Shown one piece after another: positions 63,200 through 64,000 of a stretch of 64,000 nt of DNA. The position numbers were made by a program, and so were the translations under genes. The notes below the pieces were generated by a model, which saw nothing but the letters and a program-made list of their open reading frames with translations, searched no databases and was not told the origin of the DNA. The stretch is taken from positions 1-64,000 of the forward strand of contig CAVSBG010000009.1 in assembly GCA_963726125.1 (NCBI GenBank). The letters are read 5' to 3'. This DNA is from JAMXLO01 sp963726125 (lineage in GTDB: Bacteria > Pseudomonadota > Alphaproteobacteria > Acetobacterales > Acetobacteraceae). The stretch's first letter is position 1; the number at the start of each line of letters is the position of its first letter.

Positions 63200-64000
63200 T
63201 CAATCGCGCCCGGTCAGCGCATCCAGCAAATTCCAACGCGGCGCCCGAGGAAGCCGCGCCTTCCCTTCCATCCAGTACGCCCGTTGCGTTTCGGCAAAGC
63301 CGTTCTGCTTCTGCACATCGGTCCACTCGGCAAGATAGGCGCGCAGCTCACCCGCCCGCGGCGGCAGCATCGTCGCAATGTAAAGCGGAGCACCGGTGTC
63401 CGTCGGCACCACCGCGGTCCAGCCAGGATGCGATACCGCCCACGCGCGCGCCTGCACCAGCGTCCAGATCGCTCCATCGACCCGGCCCGCGAGATCCGGC
63501 AGCGCGCTATAGTCCGGCACCACCGTGATCGCCGCCCGAGGCAGCAGCCGGTGCGCCAGCGCCGTCATCACCGCACTATCGAACACGGCAAACCGCAGAT
63601 CGCCCCGCTCCAGCAGGGCCGCCCGGCTGGTGAACCCGGTCGCGACCGCCGACGGTACCAGCAGCGCAACCGGGCTCGACCAGTACACCGGCCCGGGCGT
63701 GAGATCCGCCAGGCGTGTCTCCGTGAGATAGATGCCGGACATCGCCAGATCGAACCGTCCAGCAGCAAGATCGTCCGCCAGCCGATCCCAGGTGAACGGC
63801 ACCAGCTCGAGCTTCACCGACAGGTCGTGCGCCAGCTTGTAGGCGAAGCTGATGTCGTAACCGACCAGCGCGCCGCTTGCATTCCGATAGCTGAACGGCA
63901 CCACATTGGGATTGTAGCCAACACGCAGCACTGCGGCCCGCTGGATGCCGAGCACCGTCGGCACCTCCGCCGCTCCGCTCGCCACACCCGCCCTGACCAC
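63200..64000 (-). CDS. Family 3 solute-binding domain, partial at window edge
   Basis: 266 residues are visible and the frame is open to the right edge. AVLRVGYNPNVVPFSYRNAS and GALVGYDISFAYKLAHDLSV are the family-3 binding-protein opening; TWDRLADDLAAGRFDLAMSG and YWSSPVALLVPSA follow. There is no signal peptide within the visible part; the domain is preceded in frame by SGAAEVPTVLGIQ, so it may be the C-terminal part of a larger protein, for example a symporter with a fused binding domain. The stop is at 63200. Confidence 0.7.
   Translation of the reverse strand: MVRAGVASGAAEVPTVLGIQRAAVLRVGYNPNVVPFSYRNASGALVGYDISFAYKLAHDLSVKLELVPFTWDRLADDLAAGRFDLAMSGIYLTETRLADLTPGPVYWSSPVALLVPSAVATGFTSRAALLERGDLRFAVFDSAVMTALAHRLLPRAAITVVPDYSALPDLAGRVDGAIWTLVQARAWAVSHPGWTAVVPTDTGAPLYIATMLPPRAGELRAYLAEWTDVQKQNGFAETQRAYWMEGKARLPRAPRWNLLDALTGRD

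Overview
The window is GC-rich DNA with short intergenic gaps, many ATGA/GTGA gene overlaps and gene content typical of an alphaproteobacterium. I would place it in or near the Acetobacteraceae (Rhodospirillales). That is inferred from the types of small hypothetical proteins, the DUF1800/DUF1501 pair, the liv and gts transporters and the palindromic intergenic repeats; no rRNA or other phylogenetic marker is present.

Layout. 1-2.1 kb is a scrap heap of mobile and defence-type DNA: the 5' part of a group II intron, two truncated DUF4062 genes and an IS66/IS110 chimera. 2.15-3.7 kb is guaB with an in-frame stop; its 3' end recurs, diverged, at 5.5-5.75 kb around a DUF2079 membrane protein gene. 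3.8-13 kb looks like a surface-polysaccharide or glycan region: two polytopic membrane proteins, three methyltransferases, an asparagine synthetase and a polyprenyl-phosphate glycosyltransferase. 13.2-16.5 kb holds a haloacid-type HAD hydrolase, an RsmB-like rRNA methyltransferase, a GNAT enzyme and a peptidoglycan-binding protein. 16.5-24.6 kb holds an IS1634 remnant, an acetylpolyamine-deacetylase-like gene, a phosphodiesterase, a TPR-glycosyltransferase, a DUF3311/SSS transporter pair and a mandelate-racemase-family enzyme. 24.7-27.3 kb is a decayed GH31 glycosidase and an ABC permease stub. 27.3-37 kb is a catabolic unit: a complete Liv-type ABC importer with a fused LivM-LivG, an IclR regulator, and a MetE-like, an SMP-30 and an HpcH/HpaI gene. 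38.6-44.6 kb is a GMC oxidoreductase and a complete Gts-like sugar ABC importer, both preceded by LacI-type operator-like sites. 44.7-51.7 kb is a mixed region with a selenoprotein operon. 51.8-56.3 kb is a DUF1501/DUF1800 pair with an IS66-family element inserted in DUF1800. 56.8-64 kb holds short-chain dehydrogenases, a GFA protein, a broken epoxide hydrolase, DUF4331, an ArsR/SRPBCC/DUF1801 operon and a partial solute-binding domain.

The most notable item is at 48512-49033. An apparent 94-codon gene ends at a TGA that lies exactly at the U of a UGSC motif. The same frame continues for 79 more codons. The TGA is followed by a hairpin whose apical loop and spacing closely match the E. coli fdhF SECIS. 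I read this as a UGSC-family selenoprotein that ordinary gene calling would truncate. It sits behind its likely partner gene and opposite a flavodoxin-like reductase.

A second theme is gene decay. About a dozen genes carry frameshifts, and three (guaB, GH31, epoxide hydrolase) carry in-frame stops not explained by a single-base indel. Some single-base shifts may be assembly errors, but the stops and truncated IS fragments argue that part of the decay is real.
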